Source: Hyphomicrobiales bacterium
GTDB taxonomy: Bacteria > Pseudomonadota > Alphaproteobacteria > Rhizobiales > Rhizobiaceae
Assembly: GCA_900470965.1 (NCBI GenBank)
Contig: UCCS01000070.1
Span: 1-52,882, forward strand
Length of the DNA stretch: 52,882 bases
Direction: 5' to 3'
The position numbers were made by a program, and so were the translations under genes. The notes beneath the pieces are model-generated. The model saw only the letters and a list, made by a program, of their open reading frames with translations, was not told where the DNA came from and ran no database searches. This document shows, in pieces, positions 44,008 to 51,829 of the stretch; within the stretch, counting starts at the first letter, position 1; every line of letters begins with the position of its first letter.

Positions 44008-44371
44008 GATGCTGCCTTCTGGTCCAGCGAGTTCGTTTGCTGACTATATAAGGGCAGGCTCTGATTATATAAATAGGCCGAAAACATTGCCTGTTCGGTC
44101 CGGATATTCTATGTATTATTTGCGATCGCGATTTATTAAAATAAGTATTGTAAGTTTAACTGTTTATTATCCTTAATAAACGGTATGTTGCAGCCAAGCA
44201 ACATCGAATTTCTGCCGCCGCGGAGCCACAATGATATCACAATTTGGCTCTTTCAAATCCGCATTTGCATTCCAATTTCTCTCTCGAACCGGAAGGGACA
44301 TTTAGTAATCCCCCGTGAATGCTTCGCCGAAGTTTGAGTTGACGAGCGCGCGGGACTGAAAGGAGATAATT
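44008..44371. other. Long AT-rich region upstream of the outer-membrane protein gene
   Basis: About 360 bases, clearly poorer in GC than the rest at 44040-44200. It contains the palindrome GCGATCGC (44122-44129) and a perfect inverted repeat GTTTATTA-TCCT-TAATAAAC (44162-44181). It should hold the SDR promoter on the minus strand and the promoter and leader of the outer-membrane protein on the plus strand. I could not place a promoter with confidence. Confidence 0.45.
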
Positions 44372-45004
44372 ATGCGTATACTTTTTGCTGGTCTCATGGC
44401 TTCCGCTCTCGCCTTTGGCGGTTTCTCGGTAGCCCAGGCAGCCGATGCCGTGGACCAGGTCCCGCAGGCACCGGTCGCTGAGGACACCCCGGCTCCGGTC
44501 AACAACTGGCAGGGTTTCTACCTCGGTGGCGCTGCGACCTACAACATGGGCAGCTTCGGTCACGATCGTGACACCTATGATTGGGGCGGCCAGCTCTTCA
44601 CCGGCTACAATTTCCAGCAGGGCCAGATCGTTTACGGCGCTGAAGCCGACCTCGGTTACGGCGATGCTGACGTTACTCAGGACGGCATCAAGAACAAGAC
44701 CGGCTGGAACGGCTCCGTCCGCGGCCGCGTCGGTTACGATCTGAACCCCTTCCTGCTCTATGGTACGGCAGGTCTGGCGCTCGCCAACACCAAGGTTTCC
44801 GACGGTACGTCTTCCGACAGCAAGACCGCCTATGGCTACACGGTCGGCGCCGGTGTTGAAGCTTTCGTGACCAACAACATCACGACGCGTCTCGAATACC
44901 GCTACACCGACTATCAGGACAAGGACTACAACCTCGACTCCGGCAGCGTCTCGCGCGGCTTCGACGAAAACAGCGTCAAGGTCGGTATCGGCGTCAAGTT
45001 CTAA
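44372..45004 (+). CDS. ropB: Outer-membrane beta-barrel protein, RopB/Omp25 family
   Basis: A 210-residue exported protein. The signal peptide MRILFAGLMASALAFGGFSV ends near AQAA (22-25). A Pro/Ala/Val linker (VPQAPVAEDTPAPV) leads to WQGFYLGGAATYN and a small eight-stranded barrel (VRGRVGYDLNPFLLYGTAGLAL is one strand pair, written as VRGRVGYDL and NPFLLYGTAGLAL), ending in GIGVKF with the terminal Phe needed for BAM insertion. This is the Omp25/Omp31 family; in Rhizobium such proteins are called RopB. AAGGAGAT precedes the ATG. Closed by a strong terminator, as expected for an abundant protein. Confidence 0.85.
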   Translation: MRILFAGLMASALAFGGFSVAQAADAVDQVPQAPVAEDTPAPVNNWQGFYLGGAATYNMGSFGHDRDTYDWGGQLFTGYNFQQGQIVYGAEADLGYGDADVTQDGIKNKTGWNGSVRGRVGYDLNPFLLYGTAGLALANTKVSDGTSSDSKTAYGYTVGAGVEAFVTNNITTRLEYRYTDYQDKDYNLDSGSVSRGFDENSVKVGIGVKF

Positions 45005-45026
45005 TTCGGATCACACCGAATACGAG

Positions 45027-45055
45027 AAAAGCCGGGCTTTGTGCCCGGCTTTTTT
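45027..45055 (+). terminator. Rho-independent terminator of the outer-membrane protein gene
   Basis: An 11-bp stem AAAAGCCGGGC/GCCCGGCTTTT with loop TTTGT is followed by more T residues, 23 bases after the stop. Confidence 0.93.
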
Positions 45056-45116
45056 GTTGTCTTCGTCGATCCCAGGTCTCTCAGATCCTGCAGATCTCTC
45101 AGGCCCTTCAAATCTT

Positions 45117-45713
45117 TCAGGCTTGAGGCTTCAGCCGTTCATAGCCGTCGAACTTCTTCTCGAATTCTCCCAGCCAGCCGATCAGCTCGGCATGGTCTTC
45201 TTCCCACTGGCCCTTGAAGCGCAGGTCGAGGTAGCCGATCGTGGCGGCGAGTGCGAAATGCCCGCCATTCAGCCTCTTGCCGAGCTTCGGCGTATTGGCC
45301 GCCAGATAGTTCAGCGCAGTGGCGACCTTCTTCCATTGACGGTCGATCCAGGGCTGATGCACCTTTTCTTCATCGCGGAAGCGACGCTCATAGACGATCG
45401 CCAGCAGGCAGTCGCAAACGCCGTCGCACAGCGCTTCCAGCACTTCGGCATCGGTGCGTTTGCCCTTCTTGGAAGGGTAGAGCGCGCCCTTCGTCATCCG
45501 GTCGAAATAATGCATGATGGCGATGCTGTCGAAGATGGAAACACCGTCATCCGTCAGCAGCGTCGGGATCTTGCCGAGCGGATTGTTGTCCACGAGGATC
45601 GCCGGTCCCGCATTCGTATCGACCCGTATTTCCGTGATCTCCAGGCCGAGATGGCGGGCAGCCAAGCGCACCTTGCTGGAAAAAGGCGAGGTCGGAGAGC
45701 AGAGAAGCTTCAT
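45117..45713 (-). CDS. Glutathione S-transferase family protein
   Basis: A 198-residue protein. The N-terminal thioredoxin fold starts MKLLCSPTSPFSSKVRLAA with Ser/Cys at the glutathione site, then NPLGKIPTLLTDDG with the cis-Pro and SIFDSIAIMHYFD with the glutathione gamma-Glu contact. The C-terminal helical domain includes HFALAATIGYLDLRFKG. The substrate is unknown. It lies between a terminator and rlmJ and is probably monocistronic. It is distinct in sequence from the GST at 36463. Confidence 0.87.
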   Translation of the reverse strand: MKLLCSPTSPFSSKVRLAARHLGLEITEIRVDTNAGPAILVDNNPLGKIPTLLTDDGVSIFDSIAIMHYFDRMTKGALYPSKKGKRTDAEVLEALCDGVCDCLLAIVYERRFRDEEKVHQPWIDRQWKKVATALNYLAANTPKLGKRLNGGHFALAATIGYLDLRFKGQWEEDHAELIGWLGEFEKKFDGYERLKPQA

Positions 45714-45768
45714 GGGGCACCTTTTTTGTATGCGGATGGCGCCGGACTATTCCTAGGCGCCGAGTCGG

Positions 45769-46638
45769 TCAATCGGCCTTGACAGGCTTCGTCTCTGCGC
45801 GCAGCCAGAAGGCCCGTTGCGAGGCGAAACGGTCCTGCGCCAGATGGTCCTTCAGGGCCGGCAGCAACTGGTGCAGCTCGTCCTTCAGCGTGAAGGGCGG
45901 ATTGACGATGATAAGGCCCGAGCCTGTCAGCCCTGTCGTCTCACGGTCGCTGCGCACCGCAAGTTCGGCGCAGAGCATCTTCGGAATGTCCGTCGCCTGC
46001 AGCGCTTCGTGGAATTCCTTGATCGGCGCGCCCTTCTTCAGCGGATACCAGAGGCAGTAGGTGCCGCCAGGAAAGCGCCGGTAGGCCCTGGCAAGGCCAT
46101 CCACTAGCCGCTCATATTCGCCGTCCTCCTCGAAAGGCGGATCGACGAGCACGATTCCGCGCTTTTCCTTCGGCGGCAGATGCGCGCCGAGCGCCAGCCA
46201 GCCGTCGAGCTCGGTAATGCGCGCATGGTGATCGCCTTCGAAGACGCGATGCAGCCGGACAAAATCCTCCGGGTGCAGTTCTATCGCCGAAAGCCGGTCC
46301 TGCGGGCGGAAGAGCACGCGGGCAAGCTTCGGCGAGCCGGGATAGAAGCGCAGGCCGCCCTGCGGGTTCAGTTCGCGCACGGCGGAGAGATAGGGCTCCA
46401 GAAGCTCGGAGACCTGCGGCCCAAGATCGATCTCCAGGAGCTTGCCGATACCATCATGCCATTCGCCGGTCTTCTGCGCTTCCTCGGAGGAGAGATCGTA
46501 GAGGCCGATACCTGCATGTGTGTCGAGCACGCGGAAGCCTGCGTCCTTTTTCTGCATATAGCGGATCAGCCGCGCCAGCACCGCATGCTTCAAGACATCG
46601 GCAAAATTGCCTGCATGATAGATGTGGCGATAGTTCAT
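45769..46638 (-). CDS. rlmJ: 23S rRNA (adenine2030-N6)-methyltransferase RlmJ
   Basis: A 289-residue SAM-dependent methyltransferase. The family N-terminus MNYRHIYHAGNFADVLKHAV is essentially invariant, and the catalytic motif IV is VLVDPPFE (within GIVLVDPPFEEDGEYERLV). The C-terminal part includes GSGLIIVNPPFTL. RlmJ methylates A2030 of 23S rRNA. It is divergent from the molybdopterin oxidoreductase, with 83 bases between their start codons. Confidence 0.94.
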   Translation of the reverse strand: MNYRHIYHAGNFADVLKHAVLARLIRYMQKKDAGFRVLDTHAGIGLYDLSSEEAQKTGEWHDGIGKLLEIDLGPQVSELLEPYLSAVRELNPQGGLRFYPGSPKLARVLFRPQDRLSAIELHPEDFVRLHRVFEGDHHARITELDGWLALGAHLPPKEKRGIVLVDPPFEEDGEYERLVDGLARAYRRFPGGTYCLWYPLKKGAPIKEFHEALQATDIPKMLCAELAVRSDRETTGLTGSGLIIVNPPFTLKDELHQLLPALKDHLAQDRFASQRAFWLRAETKPVKAD

Positions 46639-46721
46639 TTTCGCTGATGCCTGTTATGAATTCGGATCATTGGGAGTTTTTGTGCCTTTTGGGCGGCTGA
46701 GCCTTGGCATATAGAAATCGC

Positions 46722-48845
46722 ATGAACATTGCGACCCCCATCCACGCCAAATCCCGGATCGGTCACACGGCCTGTCCGCACGACTGTCCCTCCACCTGCG
46801 CACTGGAGATAGACCTGACGGAAGACGGCCGCATCGGCCGGGTCCGGGGCGCCAATGACCATTCCTACACGTCGGGCGTCATCTGTGCCAAGGTCGCCCG
46901 CTATGCCGAGCGTCTCTACCATCCCGATCGTCTCAAGCATCCGTTGCGCCGCACCGGCGCTAAGGGGGCGGGCCAATGGCAGCAGATCTCCTGGGCTGAC
47001 GCGCTGGACGAGATTGCCGAAGCCTTCGTGAAGGCCGAGGCAAAGGATGGCAGCGAAGCCATCTGGCCCTATTTCTACGCTGGCACCATGGGCTGGGTGC
47101 AGCGCGACTCGATCGAGCGCCTGCGCCATGCAAAGCGCTATTCCGGCTTCTTCTCCTCGATCTGCACCAACCCCGCCTGGACCGGCTTCACCATGGCGAC
47201 AGGCATGCTGCGCGGCCCGGATCCACGCGAGATGGCGCGCACCGACTGCGTCGTCATCTGGGGCACCAATGCGGTTGCCACGCAGGTCAATGTGATGACC
47301 CACGCGATCAAGTCGCGCAAGGAGCGCGGCGCCAAGATCGTCGTCATCGATATCTACGACAATCCGACGATGAAGCAGGCCGACATGGCGCTCATCGTCA
47401 AGCCCGGCACCGATGCGGCACTTGCCTGCGCCGTCATGCACATCGCCTTCCGCGACGGTTATGCCGACCGCGACTACATGGCGAAATATGCCGACGATCC
47501 CGCCGGCCTCGAAGCGCATCTGGAGAAAAAGACACCGGAATGGGCCGCCGCCATCACCGGTCTTTCGGTCGATGAGATCGAAGCCTTCGGCAAGCTCGTC
47601 GGCACGACCAAGAAGACCTTTCTCCGCCTCGGCTACGGCTTCACCCGCCAGCGCAATGGCGCGGTCGCCATGCATGCGGCCGCCTCGATCGCCACCGTGC
47701 TCGGCTCCTGGCAATATGAGGGCGGCGGCGCCTTCCATTCCAACAGCGATATCTTCCGCATGAACAATGCGGAGCTGACCGGCAAGTCGATGAAGGATGC
47801 CGACATCAGGATGATCGACCAGTCGCAGATCGGCCGTGCGCTGACCGGCGATGCCGTCGCACTCCGCCATCGCGGACCAGTGACGGCCATGCTGATCCAG
47901 AACACCAATCCGGTGAATATCGCTCCGGAACAGCGGCTGGTGATGCGCGGCTTTGCCCGCGACGATCTCTTCGTCGCCGTCCACGAGCAGTTCATGACCG
48001 AGACCGCCGACATGGCCGATATCGTCATTCCCGCCACCATGTTCGTCGAACATGATGATATCTATCGTGCCGGCGGCCAGAACCACATTCTTCTCGGTCC
48101 GAAGATTGTCGAACCACCGCCGACCGTGCGCACCAATCTCTTCGTCATCGAAGAACTGGCAAAGCGTCTCGGCGTTGCCGATCGCCCCGGCTTTGGCTTC
48201 ACCGCGCGGGAGATGGTCGATCGCGTCCTGGCGGCGAGCAACCTGCCGGACTACGACTATTTCCTCGAGCATAAATGGTTCGACCGCCAGCCGGCCTTCG
48301 AGGAAGCACATTATCTTGATGGTTTCGCCCATCCCGACGGCAAGTTCCATTTCCGGCCGGACTGGGTGAACGATCCCGCACCGAACAAGCCGCCGGCTTC
48401 CGTCGGTACACTCGGCCCCTATGCAGAGCTGCCGCCGTTCCCGGATCAGGTCGATGTCATCGAGCTCGCCGATCCCGAACATCCCTTCCGCCTGGCGACG
48501 TCGCCGGCACGAAACTTCCTGAATTCGAGTTTCTCGGAAACCAAGACCTCACGCCAGAAGGAAGGCCGCCCGGAAGTGATGATCAATCCCGCCGATGCCG
48601 ATGCCAATGGCGTCGATAACGGCGATCTCGTCCGCATCGGCAATGTGCGCGGCGACCTGCGCCTCCATGCTCGCGTGACGACAGAGGTTAAGCCCGGCGT
48701 GCTGATTGCCGAAGGCCTCTGGCCCAACAAGGCGCATGTCGACGGCGAAGGCATCAACGTACTCACCGGCGCTGATCCCGTGGCGCCCTATGGCGGCGCT
48801 GCCGTCCACGACAACAAGGTCTGGCTTCGCAAGGACGTCATATGA
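46722..48845 (+). CDS. Molybdopterin-dependent oxidoreductase with [4Fe-4S] site
   Basis: A 707-residue enzyme of the DMSO reductase superfamily. The N-terminal iron-sulfur site is C18-x3-C22-x3-C26-x28-C55 (HTACPHDCPSTCALEI and GVICAKVARY). The body has the Mo-bis-MGD domains (CVVIWGTNAVATQV, LRLGYGFTRQRNGA) and the C-terminal dinucleotide-binding barrel (EVMINPADADANGVDNGDLV). No twin-arginine signal is visible, so it is likely cytoplasmic. Electron donor and substrate are unknown. It overlaps the NUDIX gene by 4 bases. The cofactor comes from the Moa pathway, part of which is 6 kb away. Confidence 0.9.
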   Translation: MNIATPIHAKSRIGHTACPHDCPSTCALEIDLTEDGRIGRVRGANDHSYTSGVICAKVARYAERLYHPDRLKHPLRRTGAKGAGQWQQISWADALDEIAEAFVKAEAKDGSEAIWPYFYAGTMGWVQRDSIERLRHAKRYSGFFSSICTNPAWTGFTMATGMLRGPDPREMARTDCVVIWGTNAVATQVNVMTHAIKSRKERGAKIVVIDIYDNPTMKQADMALIVKPGTDAALACAVMHIAFRDGYADRDYMAKYADDPAGLEAHLEKKTPEWAAAITGLSVDEIEAFGKLVGTTKKTFLRLGYGFTRQRNGAVAMHAAASIATVLGSWQYEGGGAFHSNSDIFRMNNAELTGKSMKDADIRMIDQSQIGRALTGDAVALRHRGPVTAMLIQNTNPVNIAPEQRLVMRGFARDDLFVAVHEQFMTETADMADIVIPATMFVEHDDIYRAGGQNHILLGPKIVEPPPTVRTNLFVIEELAKRLGVADRPGFGFTAREMVDRVLAASNLPDYDYFLEHKWFDRQPAFEEAHYLDGFAHPDGKFHFRPDWVNDPAPNKPPASVGTLGPYAELPPFPDQVDVIELADPEHPFRLATSPARNFLNSSFSETKTSRQKEGRPEVMINPADADANGVDNGDLVRIGNVRGDLRLHARVTTEVKPGVLIAEGLWPNKAHVDGEGINVLTGADPVAPYGGAAVHDNKVWLRKDVI

Positions 48846-49432
48846 CGCAATCTAAGGCAAAAGTGGAAATCGTCGGCAAGGAGCTCCTGTCCGACGGCTG
48901 GACGAAGCTGACCAGCTACCGGATCGATTACACCGACCGGAATGGCGCGACCCATCGCTTGCCGCGCGAGGTCTATCACCGCACGCCCGCCGCCTGCATT
49001 CTGCTGTACGATCCCAAGCGCGATGTCGTCGTGCTGGTGAAGCAGTTCCGTCTGCCGGCCTATGTAAACGGCGATCCCGCCTGGATGATCGAAGTCCCCG
49101 CCGGCCTGCTCGACGGCGATGAACCTGAGGCCGCGATCCGCCGCGAGGCGATGGAGGAGACCGGCTATACGGTCCGCGACATCAGCTTCCTTTTCAAGTC
49201 TTATCCGGCTCCGGGCTCCATTACCGAAGTCGTGCATTTTTTCACAGCAAGGATCGATACCGCCGACCGCACATCCGACGGCGGCGGCCTTGAGGAAGAG
49301 CATGAGGATATCGAGGTGCTGGAAGTCCCGCTCCCGGAAGCCCTTGCGATGGTCGAAAAGGGCGAGATCATCGATCTCAAGACGATCACGCTGCTGCAAT
49401 GGGCACTGCTGAATAAGGGCAAACTTCGATAG
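48842..49432 (+). CDS. NUDIX hydrolase, ADP-sugar pyrophosphatase-like
   Basis: A 196-residue enzyme with a complete NUDIX box G-x5-E-x7-REAMEETGY (GLLDGDEPEAAIRREAMEE is its core). The surrounding pattern (VLVKQFRLPAYVNGDPAWMIEVPAG, written as VLVKQFRLPAYV and WMIEVPAG; then SYPAPGSITEVVHFF) is that of ADP-ribose/ADP-sugar pyrophosphatases such as NudK/NudF. It starts within the last codons of the molybdopterin oxidoreductase gene (ATGA). The reason for coupling is unknown. Confidence 0.88.
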   Translation: MTQSKAKVEIVGKELLSDGWTKLTSYRIDYTDRNGATHRLPREVYHRTPAACILLYDPKRDVVVLVKQFRLPAYVNGDPAWMIEVPAGLLDGDEPEAAIRREAMEETGYTVRDISFLFKSYPAPGSITEVVHFFTARIDTADRTSDGGGLEEEHEDIEVLEVPLPEALAMVEKGEIIDLKTITLLQWALLNKGKLR

Positions 49433-49501
49433 CGGGTGAGGCGATCGATGCCTGATTCGTCGAGTTACCTCAGGGACGGATCGACACTATCCTCGATGGT
49501 C

Positions 49502-50800
49502 TTAGTTTTCCCCGCGAACTCGCATCATCTGCCGAAAGGCGCGCCGCTTTAGTGCAGGTATTGCGTTGATGGTGCGCATGGCGCCACGCGTCGCAGCCAG
49601 CTGAAGTCTGCCGACAATCGGCCGATGGGCCAGGTCGCTGGCATCCATCTGCTTTTTCGATTCCTGGACTGCTTCGGTACTATAGCGAAGCATCTCGACT
49701 TCGTAGGCATGTATGGCTTCGAGGAGCGGCTTTTGTCCTTGGTCCGCTTCGACCAGCATGCGTCCAAGCAGAGCGGCATCGCGAAGCGCTGTATTGGCGC
49801 CCGCGCCTCGTCCGGGTGTCATCGTATGGACGGCATCACCGAGAAGGGTGACATTCGAACTCGTCCAAGGCGTAAGCGGAACGGAGGTCCTCATCTTGAT
49901 AGCGTGGATCGTTGAGGGCTCGGTCATACGGATGAGTGCACGCAGGTGCGGGTGCCAGTCCCGAGTGATCTCCAAGCCCAGCTCTTGCAACTGTTCGCCG
50001 CTCAGGCCGGTTGGGTCCCGCGGGAAATTCTGCCGAGCGCCCCATATGCCCCAGCCGATGCTGTCCTCGTCGAGTGCTTCGACGAAATCCGGCCAACGAG
50101 CAGCAAAACCAGAGCCGCTTCTGATGTTGACGAACTCGAGCGAGTGGACAATTGCACCGAAGCCCATCGGTGCCATAATCAGCGACATGCCTTTGAACAT
50201 TTTGTCCGACAGCAGAGCTTTCGCCTCGGCCGTCATAGGGATTTTTCCCCCGAGCGATACGATCCCCGTGTCTTCGAGACGCGCTTCCGGCAGACGTTGT
50301 TTGCGTACGGTCGAGCTCGTGCCATCGGCTCCCACAAGGACATCGCCTGTCGCGAGGCTTCCATCCTGAAAGCAAGCGGTGACCGACCCGTCGACGTTAC
50401 TTGAGTAACCTTCAAGCGCCTTCCCGAAGAAGACGTCGTCTTCAAGCCCTCTGAGCAGAACCCGCCTCAGTGTCTTTCGAATGACGTTCCTTTCACCGTC
50501 GAGAGCTTTCGGGCTTTGATCATCGATATCGAAGCTCAGCACTTCGCCCAACTGTTCAGTGAGCATGTTGAAATAGCGCGGCGACCTGGAGCAGGTGGCG
50601 ACATAGAGATCGTAGAGCTCGCTGGGGATACAGGCTTTCAGCGCTCGGCTTCCAGCCGGGCTGATGCCGACGCGATAACCACCGGTATCGGCGTTCGGCG
50701 CGAGGTCGCGCTCATACACCGCAATGCAAACGCCAGCCTGCTTGAGCAGATGAGCAAGCGCCAAGCCGCCGGTCCCGGCGCCGATAATCAAAACCTTCAT
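49502..50800 (-). CDS. FAD-dependent class A monooxygenase (PHBH-type fold)
   Basis: A 432-residue flavoprotein. The FAD Rossmann motif is GAGTGG at 7-12 (MKVLIIGAGTGGLALAHLL), the DG motif is GADGTSSTVRKQ, and the GD motif is LLGDAVHTMTPGRGAGAN. Class A enzymes hydroxylate aromatic or other small molecules with NAD(P)H and oxygen; relatives include antibiotic-inactivating hydroxylases. Substrate unknown. It begins 4 bases after the padR stop, so the two genes form one operon and its expression is probably PadR-controlled. Confidence 0.88.
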   Translation of the reverse strand: MKVLIIGAGTGGLALAHLLKQAGVCIAVYERDLAPNADTGGYRVGISPAGSRALKACIPSELYDLYVATCSRSPRYFNMLTEQLGEVLSFDIDDQSPKALDGERNVIRKTLRRVLLRGLEDDVFFGKALEGYSSNVDGSVTACFQDGSLATGDVLVGADGTSSTVRKQRLPEARLEDTGIVSLGGKIPMTAEAKALLSDKMFKGMSLIMAPMGFGAIVHSLEFVNIRSGSGFAARWPDFVEALDEDSIGWGIWGARQNFPRDPTGLSGEQLQELGLEITRDWHPHLRALIRMTEPSTIHAIKMRTSVPLTPWTSSNVTLLGDAVHTMTPGRGAGANTALRDAALLGRMLVEADQGQKPLLEAIHAYEVEMLRYSTEAVQESKKQMDASDLAHRPIVGRLQLAATRGAMRTINAIPALKRRAFRQMMRVRGEN

Positions 50801-50804
50801 GGTG

Positions 50805-51425
50805 CTAGTCCTGATCGAGTTTAGGATCGATGGAGAATTTCGCGGCGATCTGCCTCAGCCACTCTTCTGTCCAGGTGATGCGCTGCGCGCGCAGGTCTTC
50901 GACAATGCTGTTGACCCAGGACAATTCGGTTGCGTGAAGCGCTCGGAGATATTCCATCTCGAGAAGGAAGAGCCTTGGAACGGCCTGCGCTTCCTGCAGG
51001 GCGTCGTCGATCCGGCGAAGCTCCGAGTCGATGGCTTTTGCCCTGAGCTCAAGCTGGCTCGCCACATCATCAGGCGTAAGCAGTGGAAGAAATGAAATGG
51101 CTGCCGGGAATTCCGGATATTCCCGCGTTAATGTCGACAATATCGCCCGCATCCAGTCCCGCGCGACGTCGCGGCCCTTCTCGGTTATCTCATACACCGT
51201 CCGCTCGGGACGCTTGTCGTCCCGGACAGTTTTCTGCGGAGTGATCAAACCCTCGCGTTCGAGCCGCTGGATTGTTTGATAAAGGCTCGCCCTCTGCGAG
51301 ACATTGATCACCTCGTCCTTGCCGCGCTCCTTGATGAGACGCTGCATTCGGTAAGGGTGCAGCGGCTCTTCCATGAGCATTGCAAGGACAGCGAGCGCTA
51401 TTGGAGAACGTTTGATTGATGTCAT
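50805..51425 (-). CDS. PadR-family transcriptional regulator
   Basis: A 206-residue winged-helix regulator. The N-terminal PadR domain reads MTSIKRSPIALAVLAMLMEE-PLHPYRMQRL, then YQTIQRLEREGLITPQKTV and RTVYEITEKGRDVARDWM. The C-terminal ~100 residues are helical, suited to dimerisation. The ATG at 51423-51425 is 7 bases past a near-perfect -10, so the message is likely leaderless; longer in-frame starts lie upstream of that promoter. PadR repressors often sense phenolics and control detoxifying enzymes, which fits the adjacent monooxygenase. Confidence 0.9.
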   Translation of the reverse strand: MTSIKRSPIALAVLAMLMEEPLHPYRMQRLIKERGKDEVINVSQRASLYQTIQRLEREGLITPQKTVRDDKRPERTVYEITEKGRDVARDWMRAILSTLTREYPEFPAAISFLPLLTPDDVASQLELRAKAIDSELRRIDDALQEAQAVPRLFLLEMEYLRALHATELSWVNSIVEDLRAQRITWTEEWLRQIAAKFSIDPKLDQD

Positions 51426-51432
51426 AGTAATA

Positions 51433-51461
51433 ATCTTACTAGTTAGTTTATAACTAGTCAA
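51433..51461 (-). promoter_or_regulatory. padR promoter with embedded 21-bp palindromic operator
   Basis: On the minus strand a -35 TTGACT (51461-51456) and -10 TAAGAT (51438-51433) are separated by 17 bases. The inverted repeat ACTAGTT-N7-AACTAGT (51438-51458) fills the spacer and touches both boxes. The padR ATG starts 7 bases past the -10. This is a textbook repressor site for autoregulation. Confidence 0.7.
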
Positions 51462-51469
51462 TGCGATGG

Positions 51470-51829
51470 CTCGGGGTCGTTGGTGCCTGGTGATGGGCGC
51501 GCCGAACGCGCCGCGTGGCCAGTCAATGTCGGGAAATCTGAGCGCGCTCGATGCCGCGAGAGCCTGACTGCCCAGCGTCATCGCCGCCGATTATCATCCG
51601 GCCGCCTTCGCGCCTGGCATCTTCAAGCTTGTTGATATCGTGGAGGGCGGGCCGTCGGCAGCCGTTGCCATGGCGACCGGCAATGCGGGCCGCTCCCGCC
51701 GGTCGCCTGAATCGTGGCGAGACCGCCATCGGCCAGCGCGCCGATCTGGTGGCGGTCGAGCTGGGCGGCGTCCATCGCATCCGCTTCAGGCTCTTGCGGC
51801 CTGAAGCTAGTCGCCGATCAGCGAAATAA
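51470..51829 (+). pseudogene. phnM: Remnant of the 3' end of phnM (phosphonate-pathway amidohydrolase)
   Basis: Read on the plus strand, 51484-51565 gives VMGAPNAPRGQSMSGNLSAL, matching the PhnM motif MGAPN-x2-RG-x-S-x-SGN-x-SA. The frame has a TGA stop at 51565-51567, then continues IAADYHPAAFAPGIFKLVDI up to about 51690. It shifts by one base there and resumes as RLNRGETAIGQRADLVAVEL to 51829. PhnM hydrolyses the triphosphate of ribose-methylphosphonate in the C-P lyase route. The 5' two-thirds are missing; the truncation point abuts the padR promoter. Nothing here can give a working enzyme. It overlaps the 3' end of purN on the other strand. Confidence 0.75.

Noticed and set aside
46687..46715. 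Possible leaderless promoter before the molybdopterin oxidoreductase (TATAGA, 6 bases before the ATG)
   Set aside because: The only -35 at 17-base spacing is TTTTGG, which matches poorly, so the promoter is not convincing.
46635..48482. 615-codon minus-strand open frame opposite the molybdopterin oxidoreductase
   Set aside because: Shadow frame of a well-supported gene; no motif, signal or ribosome site supports it.
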